A stretch of DNA of 56,369 nt, taken from positions 1-56,369 of the forward strand of contig NZ_JARYTI010000030.1 of NCBI RefSeq assembly GCF_029911635.1, given 5' to 3'. Made by a program: the position numbers and the translations under genes. Each line of letters starts with the position of its first letter. The first letter of the stretch is position 1. Below are positions 37,098-45,669 of the stretch, in pieces. Below the pieces are notes generated by a model. The model was given only the letters and a program-made list of their open reading frames with translations. It did not search any database and was not told the origin of the DNA. This stretch comes from Sphingomonas sp. AR_OL41. GTDB lineage: Bacteria > Pseudomonadota > Alphaproteobacteria > Sphingomonadales > Sphingomonadaceae.

Positions 37098-38075
37098 ATG
37101 ACCGACGACCAGCTGCCGATCGACCCTCTCATGGCGGAGCGGGCGAGCGAGCGCCGCCAGTTCTTCCGCACCGCGCTCGGTGCGGCCGCGGTCACCGTCG
37201 CCGGTGCCGCCGCGCTGACGGTCGGGCCGCGCGCCTTTGCCGACACGTCGAACGACGTGGATTTCCTCAACTTCGCGTTGCAGCTGAAATATCTCGAGGC
37301 GCAATTCTATAATTTCGCCGCCTTCGGCACCGGCCTGCCCGCCGGGCAGATCACCGCCGGCAGCACGACCCTTACCGGCACCAATGTCGCGGGTGCCGCG
37401 ACCGGCGCGCGCCAGGTGAGCTTCACCGATCCGGTCGTCGCGCAGATCGCCGGCGAGATCGCGCTGGAGTCGGCCGCACATGTCGCCTGGCTGCGCACCG
37501 AACTCGGCGCCAACACCTATGCCCAGCCGGCGATCGATCTCGGCACCGCGGCGACCGGCGCGTTCAGCACCGCGATGCGCGCCGCCACGGTCATCTCGGG
37601 CGCCAGCGCGACCTTCGATCCCTATGCCAGCGACGGCAATTTCCTGCTCGCGGCCTTCCTGCTGGCGGACATCGGCGTGACGGCGCTGCGCAACGCGTCG
37701 CCGCTGCTCGCCGATACCGGCCATGTCGAGGTCCTTGACGGCGCGATGATCACCGATGCCTATCATTCGGCGGCAATCCGCGCCCTGCTCTATGCCAAGG
37801 GCGCGACGACCGCGTCGCTGCGCACCAATGCCGACCTGATCTCCAACCTTCGCGATGCGCTCGACGGCACGACCGACGACGATCAGGGCATCTCGCCGAC
37901 GACGGGCACGAACCCGGTGTCGAACGTCGTCCCGACCTATGCCGACGGCACGGTCTATGCGCGCGGCGCCGGCAACGTGCTCAACATCCTGTTCCTCAAT
38001 TCCGCCCAGGTCACCAAGGGTGGCTTCTTCCCGAGCGGGGTGAACGGTACCGTCACCACCAGCACGGCCAATTGA
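37098..38075 (+). CDS. Tat-exported ferritin-like domain protein
   Basis: A 325-residue protein. The N-terminus carries a twin-arginine signal (SERRQFFRTALGAAA) ending ALTVGPRAFA. The mature part has the ferritin-like pattern FLNFALQLKYLEAQFYNFAA and EIALESAAHVAWLRTEL with conserved Glu and His, plus YHSAAIRALLYAKGATT. Members of this family (Ferritin_2, resembling desiccation-related PCC13-62) are of uncertain function. The ATG at 37098 follows AAGGGAAGG. It is 29 bases from the next gene. Confidence 0.88.
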   Translation: MTDDQLPIDPLMAERASERRQFFRTALGAAAVTVAGAAALTVGPRAFADTSNDVDFLNFALQLKYLEAQFYNFAAFGTGLPAGQITAGSTTLTGTNVAGAATGARQVSFTDPVVAQIAGEIALESAAHVAWLRTELGANTYAQPAIDLGTAATGAFSTAMRAATVISGASATFDPYASDGNFLLAAFLLADIGVTALRNASPLLADTGHVEVLDGAMITDAYHSAAIRALLYAKGATTASLRTNADLISNLRDALDGTTDDDQGISPTTGTNPVSNVVPTYADGTVYARGAGNVLNILFLNSAQVTKGGFFPSGVNGTVTTSTAN

Positions 38076-38104
38076 TCGCGGCGACCCGCGCAGGAGAAAC
38101 TTCC

Positions 38105-39115
38105 GTGACCGATACTCCCACTTCCGAGCAGCTCGTCGCCGCGATCGCGCAGAACCGCGCCGCGCGTCGCAAATTCCTTGTCGGCGCCAGCCGCACCGGC
38201 CTCGCGCTCGGCACCGTCGCGCTGCTTGACGCCTGCGGCGGCGGCAGCAGCAGCGGCTCGGGCACCGCCACCCCGACGCCGACCGACAGCACCTCCCCGA
38301 CGGCGACGTCGACCTCGGTCACGATCGATCAGAATGCGTTCAACTTTCTGATCAATCTCGAATATCTCACCGCGCAATTCTACGCGCTGGCGAGCAGCGG
38401 CACCGGTCTTGCCAGCACGCTGCTGAGCGGCGTCGGCACCGCGGGCAGCGTCACCGGCGGCCGCAAGGTCACCTTCACCGACCCGATCGTGGCCGAATAT
38501 GCCCGCGAGCTCGCCGCCGACGACCTCGCCCATGTCGGCCTGCTGCGCTCGATCCTCGGCAGCGCCGTCGTCGCGCAACCGGCGATCAACATCGATGGCG
38601 GCGCGAGTGGTGCCTTCACGACCGCGATGCTCAATGCCGGCGTGATCGGCAGCGGCACCTTCGACCCCTATGCCAGCGACGAGAATTTCCTGCTCGCCGC
38701 CTATTACCTCAGCGACGTGCTGGTCACCGCCTATAAGGGCGCCGGGCTGCTCGTCACCGGCGCGGCGACGCTGCCGTCGCTCGTCGGCATCATGGCGGCC
38801 GAAGCCTATCATGCCGGGCTGATCCGCACGACGCTCTACGCCAAGGGCGTCGCGACGCCGTCGCTGCGCACCAATGCCGATCTGATCAGCAATTATCGCG
38901 ATTCGCTCGACGGCGCGTCGGATGACGACCAGGGCATCACCGGCACGGCCACCGCGGCGAACATCGTGCCGGCCGACGCCAACGGCTTCGCCTTCACGCG
39001 CACCGCGGGCCAGGTGCTCAACATCCTCTATCTCACCAAGACTGCGGTGGTCGGCGGCGGCTTCTTCCCGGCCGGCCTCAACGGCGTGACGAAGACCAGC
39101 GCCGCCAACAGCTAA
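38105..39115 (+). CDS. Tat-exported ferritin-like lipoprotein
   Basis: A 336-residue paralogue of the upstream gene. It has a twin-arginine motif ARRKFLVGAS, a hydrophobic stretch and a lipobox-like LLDACGGGSSSG, so it is probably a Tat-exported lipoprotein; a Ser/Thr/Pro-rich spacer precedes the ferritin-like core (FNFLINLEYLTAQFYALA; ELAADDLAHVGLLR). The GTG at 38105 has AGGAGA 7 bases upstream and is preferred to the longer frame from 38072. A terminator follows. Confidence 0.88.
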   Translation: MTDTPTSEQLVAAIAQNRAARRKFLVGASRTGLALGTVALLDACGGGSSSGSGTATPTPTDSTSPTATSTSVTIDQNAFNFLINLEYLTAQFYALASSGTGLASTLLSGVGTAGSVTGGRKVTFTDPIVAEYARELAADDLAHVGLLRSILGSAVVAQPAINIDGGASGAFTTAMLNAGVIGSGTFDPYASDENFLLAAYYLSDVLVTAYKGAGLLVTGAATLPSLVGIMAAEAYHAGLIRTTLYAKGVATPSLRTNADLISNYRDSLDGASDDDQGITGTATAANIVPADANGFAFTRTAGQVLNILYLTKTAVVGGGFFPAGLNGVTKTSAANS

Positions 39116-39155
39116 ACCGCGCCCCCTTTTGCCGAGACGCCGACGCGGGGCGGCA

Positions 39156-39198
39156 GGGCCGGTGCGCTTCCTCCCTTGGGCGCATCGGCCCTTTCCTT
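39156..39198 (+). terminator. intrinsic terminator after ferritin-like genes
   Basis: An 11-base stem GGGCCGGTGCG (39156-39166) and CGCATCGGCCC (39181-39191, one G-T pair) with a 14-base loop is followed by TTTCCTT. It separates the ferritin pair from the ATP-grasp gene. Confidence 0.75.
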
Positions 39199-39286
39199 GT
39201 CCGGCGCCGGGGATGAGCGCGAAACGGCACCAGATCGCCCCTTTCAGGGTCTTGTCCGGCGACGGGAAACGTCGCAACGCAAGCAC

Positions 39287-40195
39287 ATGCCGTCGATCGC
39301 CCTGTTCTACGAACACCCCGCCTGGTTCACGCCGTTGTTCGAAGCGCTCGACCGCCGCGGTATCGCACATCTCGACCTGAAGCCCGAGGGCCATTGGGAC
39401 CCTGCGGCAAGCGCCCCGCCCGCCCGCCTGGTGTTCAACCGCATCGCCATGTCGAGCTTCCTGCGCGCCGCCGAGCATCCGATCTTCGACGCGATGGCGC
39501 GGCTCGATCACTGGCGCCGCGCCGGCGCGCGCGTCATCAACGGTGCCGAGGTTATGGCGATCGACGCCTCCAAGGCGCGCCAGCTGTCGCTCATCGCCAG
39601 CCTCGGCCTCGCCATCCCCGCGACGCGCGTCGTTCACCGCGCCGCCGATGTCGCGGAAGCCGCCGCCGCGATCGGCTTCCCGCTGGTGGTGAAGGCCAAT
39701 ATCGGCGGCGCGGGCGCCGGCATCGTCCGCTTCGACACACTCGACGAACTGCGCGTCGCGATCGCCGACAAGGCGCTCCCGACCAGCGTCGACGGCGTGC
39801 TGCTGGTGCAGGATTATGTCCCCGCGCGCGGCGGCACCATCACCCGCATCGAGACGCTCGACCGGCGCTTTCTCTACGCGCTCGACATCGCTGGCGCCGG
39901 CGCCTTCGACCTGTGCCCGGCCGATGCCTGTATCGTCCCCGGCACGCCCATCGCCATGACCGCGAGCAACCCGCCGCCCGCGTTGGTCGACGCCGCCGAG
40001 CGCATCGCCACCGCCGCCGGGCTCGATGTCGGCGGGGTCGAGGTGATGATCGACGACCGCGACGGCGTGGCCCGCTTCTACGACATCAACGCGCTGTCCA
40101 ACTTCGTCGCCCGCCCGCTCGACGTGCTGGGCTGGGACCCGCACGAACGACTGGTCGACTATCTCGAAACCCTCATCCACGAGGCTACAAGCTGA
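39287..40195 (+). CDS. ATP-grasp ligase, RimK-like
   Basis: A 302-residue ligase that would activate a carboxylate with ATP and join it to an amine or thiol. The ATP-grasp sites are in FPLVVKANIGGAGAGIVRF, VLLVQDYVPARGG and VGGVEVMIDDRDGVARFYDI, with NALSNFVA carrying the metal-site residues. Substrate-binding residues differ from RimK and CphA, and the partner is unknown. The ATG at 39287 is used because similarity begins there. Its stop shares one base with the start of the LLM gene (TGATG), so the two are cotranslated. Confidence 0.87.
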   Translation: MPSIALFYEHPAWFTPLFEALDRRGIAHLDLKPEGHWDPAASAPPARLVFNRIAMSSFLRAAEHPIFDAMARLDHWRRAGARVINGAEVMAIDASKARQLSLIASLGLAIPATRVVHRAADVAEAAAAIGFPLVVKANIGGAGAGIVRFDTLDELRVAIADKALPTSVDGVLLVQDYVPARGGTITRIETLDRRFLYALDIAGAGAFDLCPADACIVPGTPIAMTASNPPPALVDAAERIATAAGLDVGGVEVMIDDRDGVARFYDINALSNFVARPLDVLGWDPHERLVDYLETLIHEATS

Positions 40196-41211
40196 TGCGT
40201 TACGGTTACTGGATGCCGGTGTTCGGCGGCTGGCTGCGCAACGTCGCCGACGAGCAGATGGAAGCGAGCTGGGACTATGCCAAACGCCTGACGCTCGACG
40301 CCGAACGCTGGGGTTACGACCTCACGCTGATCGCCGAATTGAACCTCAACGACATCAAGGGCGTCGAGCAGCCCGCGCTCGATGCCTGGTCGACCGCCGC
40401 CGCGCTTGCCGCGGTCACCGAAAAGCTCGAGCTGATGGTCGCCGTCCGCCCCAATTTCCATCACCCCGCCTTGTTCGCCAAGGCCGCCGCCAATATCGAT
40501 CGCATCTCGGGCGGGCGCCTCTCGCTCAACGTCGTCTCCTCCTGGTGGGCCGACGAGGCGCGGCAATATGGCCTGCAGTTCGACCAGCATGACGATCGCT
40601 ATGCCCGCACCGCCGAATGGCTCAGCGTGGTCGATGGGCTGTGGACGCAGGATCGCTTCAGCTTCGCCGGCCATTTCTACACCACCGACCAGGCGATCTG
40701 TTCGCCCAAGCCGGCGCGCAAGCCGATCGTCTATGCCGGCGGCGAGAGCGACAAGGCCAAGGCGATGATCGCCGCGCAGTGCGACGCCTATGTCATGCAC
40801 GGCGACCCCGTCGATGCGATCGCCCCGAAGATCGCCGACATGGCGACGCGCCGCGCCGCCGCCGGCGGACCGCCGATGACCTATGGCATGGCCGCCTATG
40901 CCATCGTCCGCGACAGCGAGGCCGAGGCGCAGCGCGAGCTGGCGCGGATCACCGCGGTCGGCGATCTCCCCGCCGGCTATGCCAATTTCGACCAGTGGCT
41001 GTCGGGCACCCAGCTCGAGCGCGAGCTCCGCATCCAGGAATATGCCGTCTCCAACCGCGGCCTGCGCCCCGGCCTTGTCGGCACGCCCGAGCAACTGCGC
41101 CAGCGCATCGCCGATTTCGAAGGCGCCGGGCTCGACCTGCTGCTGCTGCAGATGAGTCCCCAGGCCGAGGAAATGCACCGCTTCGCCGTACAGGTAATGG
41201 GCACGGTCTGA
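40195..41211 (+). CDS. LLM-class flavin-dependent monooxygenase
   Basis: A 338-residue bacterial luciferase-like enzyme that would use reduced FMN and oxygen. It starts MRYGYWMPVFGGWLRNVADE and has SGGRLSLNVVSSWWADEARQ and KPIVYAGGESDKAKAM, both features of the alkanesulfonate-monooxygenase (SsuD) branch. An organosulfur or natural-product intermediate is possible; ssu transport genes are absent from the window. Coupling to an ATP-grasp enzyme favours a small two-enzyme biosynthetic route. Confidence 0.9.
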   Translation: MRYGYWMPVFGGWLRNVADEQMEASWDYAKRLTLDAERWGYDLTLIAELNLNDIKGVEQPALDAWSTAAALAAVTEKLELMVAVRPNFHHPALFAKAAANIDRISGGRLSLNVVSSWWADEARQYGLQFDQHDDRYARTAEWLSVVDGLWTQDRFSFAGHFYTTDQAICSPKPARKPIVYAGGESDKAKAMIAAQCDAYVMHGDPVDAIAPKIADMATRRAAAGGPPMTYGMAAYAIVRDSEAEAQRELARITAVGDLPAGYANFDQWLSGTQLERELRIQEYAVSNRGLRPGLVGTPEQLRQRIADFEGAGLDLLLLQMSPQAEEMHRFAVQVMGTV

Positions 41212-41228
41212 CGCGGGGCGCGAAGAAG

Positions 41229-41243
41229 TGGCACCCGGCTTGC
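41229..41243 (+). promoter_or_regulatory. sigma-54-like promoter ahead of GAF gene
   Basis: TGGCACCCGGCTTGC fits TGGCACn5TTGC exactly with correct spacing of GG and GC. It is 185 bases before the GAF gene. It also forms part of a TGGCA/TGCCA dyad, so it may be coincidence or an operator. Confidence 0.4.
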
Positions 41244-41269
41244 CACAAATAATCCCGCGACGACGACAG

Positions 41270-41316
41270 ATCCTGGAGCAGGATTAGCGTCGTTAACCAT
41301 ATCCTGCTCTGGATAT
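41270..41316 (+). promoter_or_regulatory. paired dyads upstream of GAF gene
   Basis: ATCCTGGAGCAGGAT (41270-41284) and ATATCCTGCTCTGGATAT (41299-41316) are each inverted repeats, and are also near-complementary to one another. They may be operator sites or an RNA hairpin. Confidence 0.4.
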
Positions 41317-41427
41317 TTCGTTACGCGTCCGTATCTTATAACCGCGCGTTCATACCCTTGTGCGAGAAACCCTTCATTCTTTCGACGGTTTCGGCCTAGA
41401 CGTGACGTTGTAAGGAATGACACGAAA

Positions 41428-41949
41428 ATGATTCGCTTCAATCACTGGAAGATGATGTCGGACGCGCTCGACCTGCTCGGCCGCGCCGACTCGGTCGACG
41501 ACGCGCTCGAGGTCCTGCGCGCCCGCGCCCGAGCGATCGGCGGCGCCGACGGCGTCACGCTCAGCCGCCGCGACGGCGACACGGTGCTGTTCGTCGGCGA
41601 GGATTCGGTCGCGCCGCTGTGGACCGGGCAGCGCTTCCCGATCGGCGACAGCATGTCGGGCCTGGCGATGCTCGAGCGCCGCCCGATTTACGTCCCCGAA
41701 GTCCATGCCGACACGCGCGTGCCCGTGCTGCCCTATCACGCGACCTTCGTCGCCAGCCTCGCGGTCTTCCCGCTCGGGCGCGGCATGCCGGTCGCCGCGC
41801 TCGGCGCCTATTGGGCGAAGGACAACCCCGTCAAGCCCGATGCGCTCGCGCTGCTCGACACGCTCGCCCGCTCGGCCAACGCCACCTTCGAGCGCCTCGC
41901 CGTCGCCAGCGAGATCGCCGACAGCCGCCGCGGCGCCGGGCAAGCCTGA
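41428..41949 (+). CDS. GAF-domain protein
   Basis: A 173-residue single GAF domain without kinase or HTH partner: LLGRADSVDDALEVLRAR, TGQRFPIGDSMSGLAMLERR, then TFVASLAVFPLGRGMPVAALGAYW, quoted in part. GAF domains bind small ligands or cofactors for signal transduction. AAGGAA lies ten bases before the ATG. The control region includes a sigma-54-like sequence and paired dyads. Confidence 0.85.
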   Translation: MIRFNHWKMMSDALDLLGRADSVDDALEVLRARARAIGGADGVTLSRRDGDTVLFVGEDSVAPLWTGQRFPIGDSMSGLAMLERRPIYVPEVHADTRVPVLPYHATFVASLAVFPLGRGMPVAALGAYWAKDNPVKPDALALLDTLARSANATFERLAVASEIADSRRGAGQA

Positions 41950-41954
41950 ACGCC

Positions 41955-42048
41955 AGCGCGCCGCGGCAGCGAGTGCGCCCAATCAGCGCGCCGCGGCAGC
42001 GAGTGCGCGCCAACAATACGTCCCGCGCCGCGGCAGCGAGTGCGCCCC
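41955..42048. repeat. three GC-rich direct repeats
   Basis: The unit GCGCCGCGGCAGCGAGTGCG occurs three times, at about 41957, 41987 and 42025. The first two copies are 30 bases apart, the third is 38 bases further on. They fill the gap between GAF and MaoC genes. No coding use is evident. Confidence 0.75.
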
Positions 42049-42115
42049 ACCAACACGCCGCGACATTGACGATTTCGCCGCGCTGCCCCAGTCCGGCGCG
42101 CGAAAGGAACCGCTT

Positions 42116-42571
42116 ATGGCCGGCCTGTATTTCGAGCAATTCACCATCGGGCAGCGTTTCGCGCACGAAATCCGCCGCACCGTCACCGACATGGACAACA
42201 TGCTGTTCTCGTCGCTGACCTTCAACCCGGCCGCGCTGCACATCGACCATGCCTATGCCGCCACCACGGAATTCGGCCGCCCGCTGATGAACTCGCTCTT
42301 CACCCTCGGTCTCGTCATCGGGCTCAGCGTGCAGGACACCACCTTCGGCACCACCGTCGCCAATCTCGGCATGACCGAGACCTTGTTTCCCAAACCCGTC
42401 TTCGCCGGCGACACCATCCATGTCGAAACCGAGGTCAAGGCGCTGCGCCCCTCCGCCTCGCGCCCCGGCCAGGGCATCGTCACCTTCGAACATGTCGGCC
42501 TCAACCAGCGCGACGAAGTGGTGTGCCGCACGACGCGCCAGGCGCTGATGCTGGCGAAGCCGGCGGGGTAG
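42116..42571 (+). CDS. MaoC-like acyl-CoA hydratase
   Basis: A 151-residue hot-dog fold protein resembling MaoC and mesaconyl-CoA hydratase: FTIGQRFAHEIRRTVTDMDN, FNPAALHIDHAYAATTEFGR with the Asp/His hydratase pair, and FAGDTIHVETEVKALRPS. It would hydrate an enoyl-CoA. AAAGGAAC precedes the ATG at 42116. It converges on an acyl-CoA dehydrogenase gene, in keeping with acyl-CoA metabolism. Confidence 0.92.
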   Translation: MAGLYFEQFTIGQRFAHEIRRTVTDMDNMLFSSLTFNPAALHIDHAYAATTEFGRPLMNSLFTLGLVIGLSVQDTTFGTTVANLGMTETLFPKPVFAGDTIHVETEVKALRPSASRPGQGIVTFEHVGLNQRDEVVCRTTRQALMLAKPAG

Positions 42572-42592
42572 TTCCCTCCCCCCAACCACGTT

Positions 42593-42762
42593 CGTCATGC
42601 TGAACTCGTTTCAGCGTTCGAGCTTTGGCTTGCTCCCAGCAAGCCAAGATTGTGTTCGGGGAACACAATCTCGCTCGGACGCATGCGCGGTCACCTGAAC
42701 CAGGAGCGTCACCCGCTTGAGTCCTGACCGCGCTTGGACCCTGAAACAAGTTCAGGGTGACG
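42593..42762. repeat. cluster of stem-loops (REP/BIME-like)
   Basis: Outer arms CGTCATGCTGAACTCGTTTC and CTGAAACAAGTTCAGGGTG are opposed as in 24263-24358. Between them lie two hairpins: TTGGCTTGCT/AGCAAGCCAA (42625-42647) and AGATTGTGTTC/GAACACAATCT (42647-42671, GGG loop). The cluster lies between convergent genes and may end transcription from both. Confidence 0.7.
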
Positions 42763-42805
42763 ACGTGAAGAGACGTGGCACCGCCCCACACCCCCAACAC
42801 CCCCC

Positions 42806-43975
42806 TCAATAACTCCGCGGCAACCCCAGCACCTTCTCCGCCACGAAACACAGGATCAGCTGCTCGGTGATCGGCGCGAGCCGCGTGATCGCCACCTCGC
42901 GGTACAGCCGCTCGACATGATATTCGCGCGCATAGCCATAGCCGCCCAGCGTCGCGATCGCCTGCCAGCACGCCTCGTGCCCGGCCCGCGCGCCGAGGAA
43001 CTTGGCGCTGTTCGCTTCCGCCCCGCACGGCGCCCCCGCATCGTACAAAGCGGCCGCGTGCAGCACCATCAGCCACGCCGCCTCGAGATACATCCAGCGC
43101 TCGGCCAGCGGATGCTGCACGCCCTGGTTCTGCCCGATCGGCCGGTCGAACACCGTGCGGTCGCGCGCATAGTCGGTCGCGCGGCGCAGCGCGTCCTGCC
43201 CGATGCCGATCGCCTCCGCCGCGATCAGGATCCGCTCCGGGTTCAGGCTGTGCAGGATCGTCTCGAACCCCGCGCCTTCCGCGCCGATCCGGTCCGCCTC
43301 GGGCACGAACAGCCGGTCGATGAACAGCGCGTTCGAATCGACCGCCGCGCGCCCCATCTTGCCGATCCGCCGCACCTCGATCCGCGCCCGGTCGAGATCG
43401 GTATAGAACAGCGTGATCCCGTCGGTCGGCCGCGCGCACGCGGCGCGGCGCGTGGTGCGCGTCAGCAGCATGATCTTGCCCGCGACCTGCGCGGTCGATG
43501 TCCACACCTTCTGCCCGCTGACCAGATAGCCGCCATCGACCTTCTCGGCAAAGGTCGTGATCCGCGTCGTGTCGAGCCCGGCATCGGGCTCGGTAAAGCC
43601 GAACGCGACCTGGTCCGCCCCCGCCACCAGCCGCGGGATCCAGCGCGCCTGCTGCACGGCCGTCCCCGCCACGACGATCGGGTGCGGCCCGAACAGGTTG
43701 ATATGGACAGACGACGCCGCCGTCATCCCGCCGCCATGCGAGGCGACCTCGTGCATCATCACCGCCGCCTCGGTCACCCCAAGCCCGGCGCCGCCCTGCG
43801 CCACCGGCATGGTGATGCCCAGCCACCCGCCCTCGGCCATCGCGCGGTGGAATTCGGTGGGAAAGGCCCCGTCCGCATCGCGCGCCAGCCAGTAAGCATC
43901 GTCGAACCGCGTCACCACCGCGCGCACGCCCGCGCGGATCGCGGCCAGATCATCGCGCTCGGGGGAGGGGGTCAT
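42806..43975 (-). CDS. acyl-CoA dehydrogenase
   Basis: A 389-residue FAD enzyme that forms trans-2-enoyl-CoA. Family motifs are FGFTEPDAGLDTTRI, VSGQKVWTSTA, LNPERILIAAEAIG and GGYGYAREYHVERLYRE. The catalytic base of medium-chain enzymes (EGT near the C-terminus) is replaced by API, but Glu247 in NPERIL lies where isovaleryl- and long-chain enzymes carry theirs. A paralogue with the same trait is at 54989. It converges on maoC. Confidence 0.94.
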   Translation of the reverse strand: MTPSPERDDLAAIRAGVRAVVTRFDDAYWLARDADGAFPTEFHRAMAEGGWLGITMPVAQGGAGLGVTEAAVMMHEVASHGGGMTAASSVHINLFGPHPIVVAGTAVQQARWIPRLVAGADQVAFGFTEPDAGLDTTRITTFAEKVDGGYLVSGQKVWTSTAQVAGKIMLLTRTTRRAACARPTDGITLFYTDLDRARIEVRRIGKMGRAAVDSNALFIDRLFVPEADRIGAEGAGFETILHSLNPERILIAAEAIGIGQDALRRATDYARDRTVFDRPIGQNQGVQHPLAERWMYLEAAWLMVLHAAALYDAGAPCGAEANSAKFLGARAGHEACWQAIATLGGYGYAREYHVERLYREVAITRLAPITEQLILCFVAEKVLGLPRSY

Positions 43976-44072
43976 GGTGGGCTCCTGTGGCGGGTGGCGG
44001 TATCTGCCGGGTTTTGGGGGAGGCCGTCACCCCTTAATGCGTCGCTGATCGGTCATTGGCCCGTCGTTAGTC

Positions 44073-44110
44073 CGTCATGCCGGACTCATTCCGGCATCCA
44101 CCGTGCCGCA
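44073..44110. repeat. REP-like palindrome, second family copy
   Basis: CGTCATGCCGGACTCATTCC with its following GGCATCCACCG segment equals 24263-24300 at 35 of 38 positions. It is a solitary half element upstream of the acyl-CoA dehydrogenase and downstream of hsdM. The rest of the gap 43976-44208 shows no gene. Confidence 0.65.
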
Positions 44111-44208
44111 AGCGCGTCCGGCGCGTCTATTCGCCGCAGAATTTGCGGAGATTAATCGCCCCAATCACCGCAAGGACCGATCAATGATCGCCGCCGCCGC
44201 CCCGGCGC

Positions 44209-45669
44209 CTATGCCGGCACCGCACCCAGCTTTGCAGCAACGCTGCGGAATTTCTCCAGCGCGAGTTCGAGGTTCACGACAATCTCGGCGGCGATCTCGT
44301 CGGGCGGCGGCAAGCTGTCCGGGTCGGTCGCGCTGGCATCCTTCAACCAGAAGATGTCGAGGTTGAGCTTGTCGCGCTTGGCGAGCTCCTCATAGTCGAA
44401 CTTGTGGAAGCGCTCGCTTGGCACACGCTTGTGGCGCTCATGCTTGCCGCGGTAGCACGCGATGAAGTCGTCGAGGTCAGCACTCTTCAGCGGCCGCTCG
44501 CGAAGCGTGAAGCGCTGATTGGTGCGCAGGTCATAGACCCATAGCGCCTCGGTCTCGACCCGCTCGCTGGGCGAGGCACGGTCGAAGAACAGGACGTTGG
44601 CCTTCACCCCCTGCGAATAGAAGATGCCGGTGGGCAGGCGCAGCAGCGTGTGGAAGTTGAAGTCGCGCAGCAGCTTGCGGCGCAGCGTTTCTCCGGCGCC
44701 GCCCTCGAACAACACGTTGTCAGGCATCACCACCGCCGCCGTTCCCCCGACCTTCACGATCGACATGATGTGCTGGAGGAAGTTGAGCTGCTTGTTGCCC
44801 GTGGTGACGACGAAGTCCTCACGCACATAATCCATCCGTTCGCTGTCGATGCCGCCATCCTCGCGGACGATCTTGAATGACTGACGCTTACCGAACGGCG
44901 GGTTCGTTAGAATGACGTCGTAGCTTTCGTTGCCCTGCGTCATCAGTGCGTCGGCCTGCTTCACCGGTGCGGTCGCACCGCCAATGCCGTGCAGATAGAG
45001 ATTCATCGCGCACAGCCGCACGACCTCGGCGACGATGTCGGTACCGGACAGTTGATCGTCCTGAAGCTTGCGCAGCGCCTTGCGATCGCGCGCACCCTCC
45101 TGCTTGCGCATATGGTCATAGGCGGCGAGCAGGAAGCCGCCGGTCCCCACCGCCGGATCGTGGACGGTCTCGCCGATGCCGGGATCGACGACCTTGACGA
45201 TCGCCTCGATCAGCGGCCGCGGGGTGAAATACTGGCCGGCGCCTGACTTGACCTCACCGGCGTTGCGCTCAAGCAGACCCTCATAGATTGTGCCCTTCAC
45301 GTCGATGTTGAGGCCGACCCAGGTTTCACCGTTGATTAGGTTGACCAGCCGGGAGAGCTTTGCGGGGTCGTTGATCTTGCTTTCGGCCTTGAGAAACAGC
45401 GTGCCGACCAGGCCGTCCTGCTTGGCGAGCTTTTCGAGCACTGCCTTGTAATGACGCTCAAGCGGCTCGCCGGTCAGCGGCGCGATCGTATCCCAACGGC
45501 AATCCTCTGGCAGCATGGAGGACTCACCGAGGAACTTGGTCCGTTCGTCGTCCATCTTCAGGAACAGCAGGAAGCTGATCTGCCCCAGATAATCACCATA
45601 GGATACGCCATCGTCCCGCAGGACATGCGCATAATTCCAGACCTTCGCGACGAGCGCCTGTTCGTTCAT
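44209..45669 (-). CDS. hsdM: type I restriction-modification methyltransferase subunit
   Basis: A 486-residue N6-adenine methyltransferase. The N-terminal helical part (DYLGQISFLLFLKMDDE) is followed by motif I DPAVGTGGF (171-179) for S-adenosylmethionine and motif IV NPPFG (256-260). With HsdS it modifies host DNA, and with HsdR forms the nuclease complex. Its ATG overlaps the hsdS stop by four bases. Confidence 0.96.
   Translation of the reverse strand: MNEQALVAKVWNYAHVLRDDGVSYGDYLGQISFLLFLKMDDERTKFLGESSMLPEDCRWDTIAPLTGEPLERHYKAVLEKLAKQDGLVGTLFLKAESKINDPAKLSRLVNLINGETWVGLNIDVKGTIYEGLLERNAGEVKSGAGQYFTPRPLIEAIVKVVDPGIGETVHDPAVGTGGFLLAAYDHMRKQEGARDRKALRKLQDDQLSGTDIVAEVVRLCAMNLYLHGIGGATAPVKQADALMTQGNESYDVILTNPPFGKRQSFKIVREDGGIDSERMDYVREDFVVTTGNKQLNFLQHIMSIVKVGGTAAVVMPDNVLFEGGAGETLRRKLLRDFNFHTLLRLPTGIFYSQGVKANVLFFDRASPSERVETEALWVYDLRTNQRFTLRERPLKSADLDDFIACYRGKHERHKRVPSERFHKFDYEELAKRDKLNLDIFWLKDASATDPDSLPPPDEIAAEIVVNLELALEKFRSVAAKLGAVPA

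Noticed and set aside
37955..40180. 741-residue minus-strand frame
   Set aside because: It is antisense to the ferritin-like and ATP-grasp genes, which have clear motifs and ribosome sites.
41955..42048. CRISPR array
   Set aside because: Only three units, unequal spacers of 10-18 bases, and no cas genes.
42806..43975. Catalytically dead acyl-CoA dehydrogenase because EGT is missing
   Set aside because: A Glu in the ERILIA helix supplies the alternative base known in isovaleryl-type enzymes.
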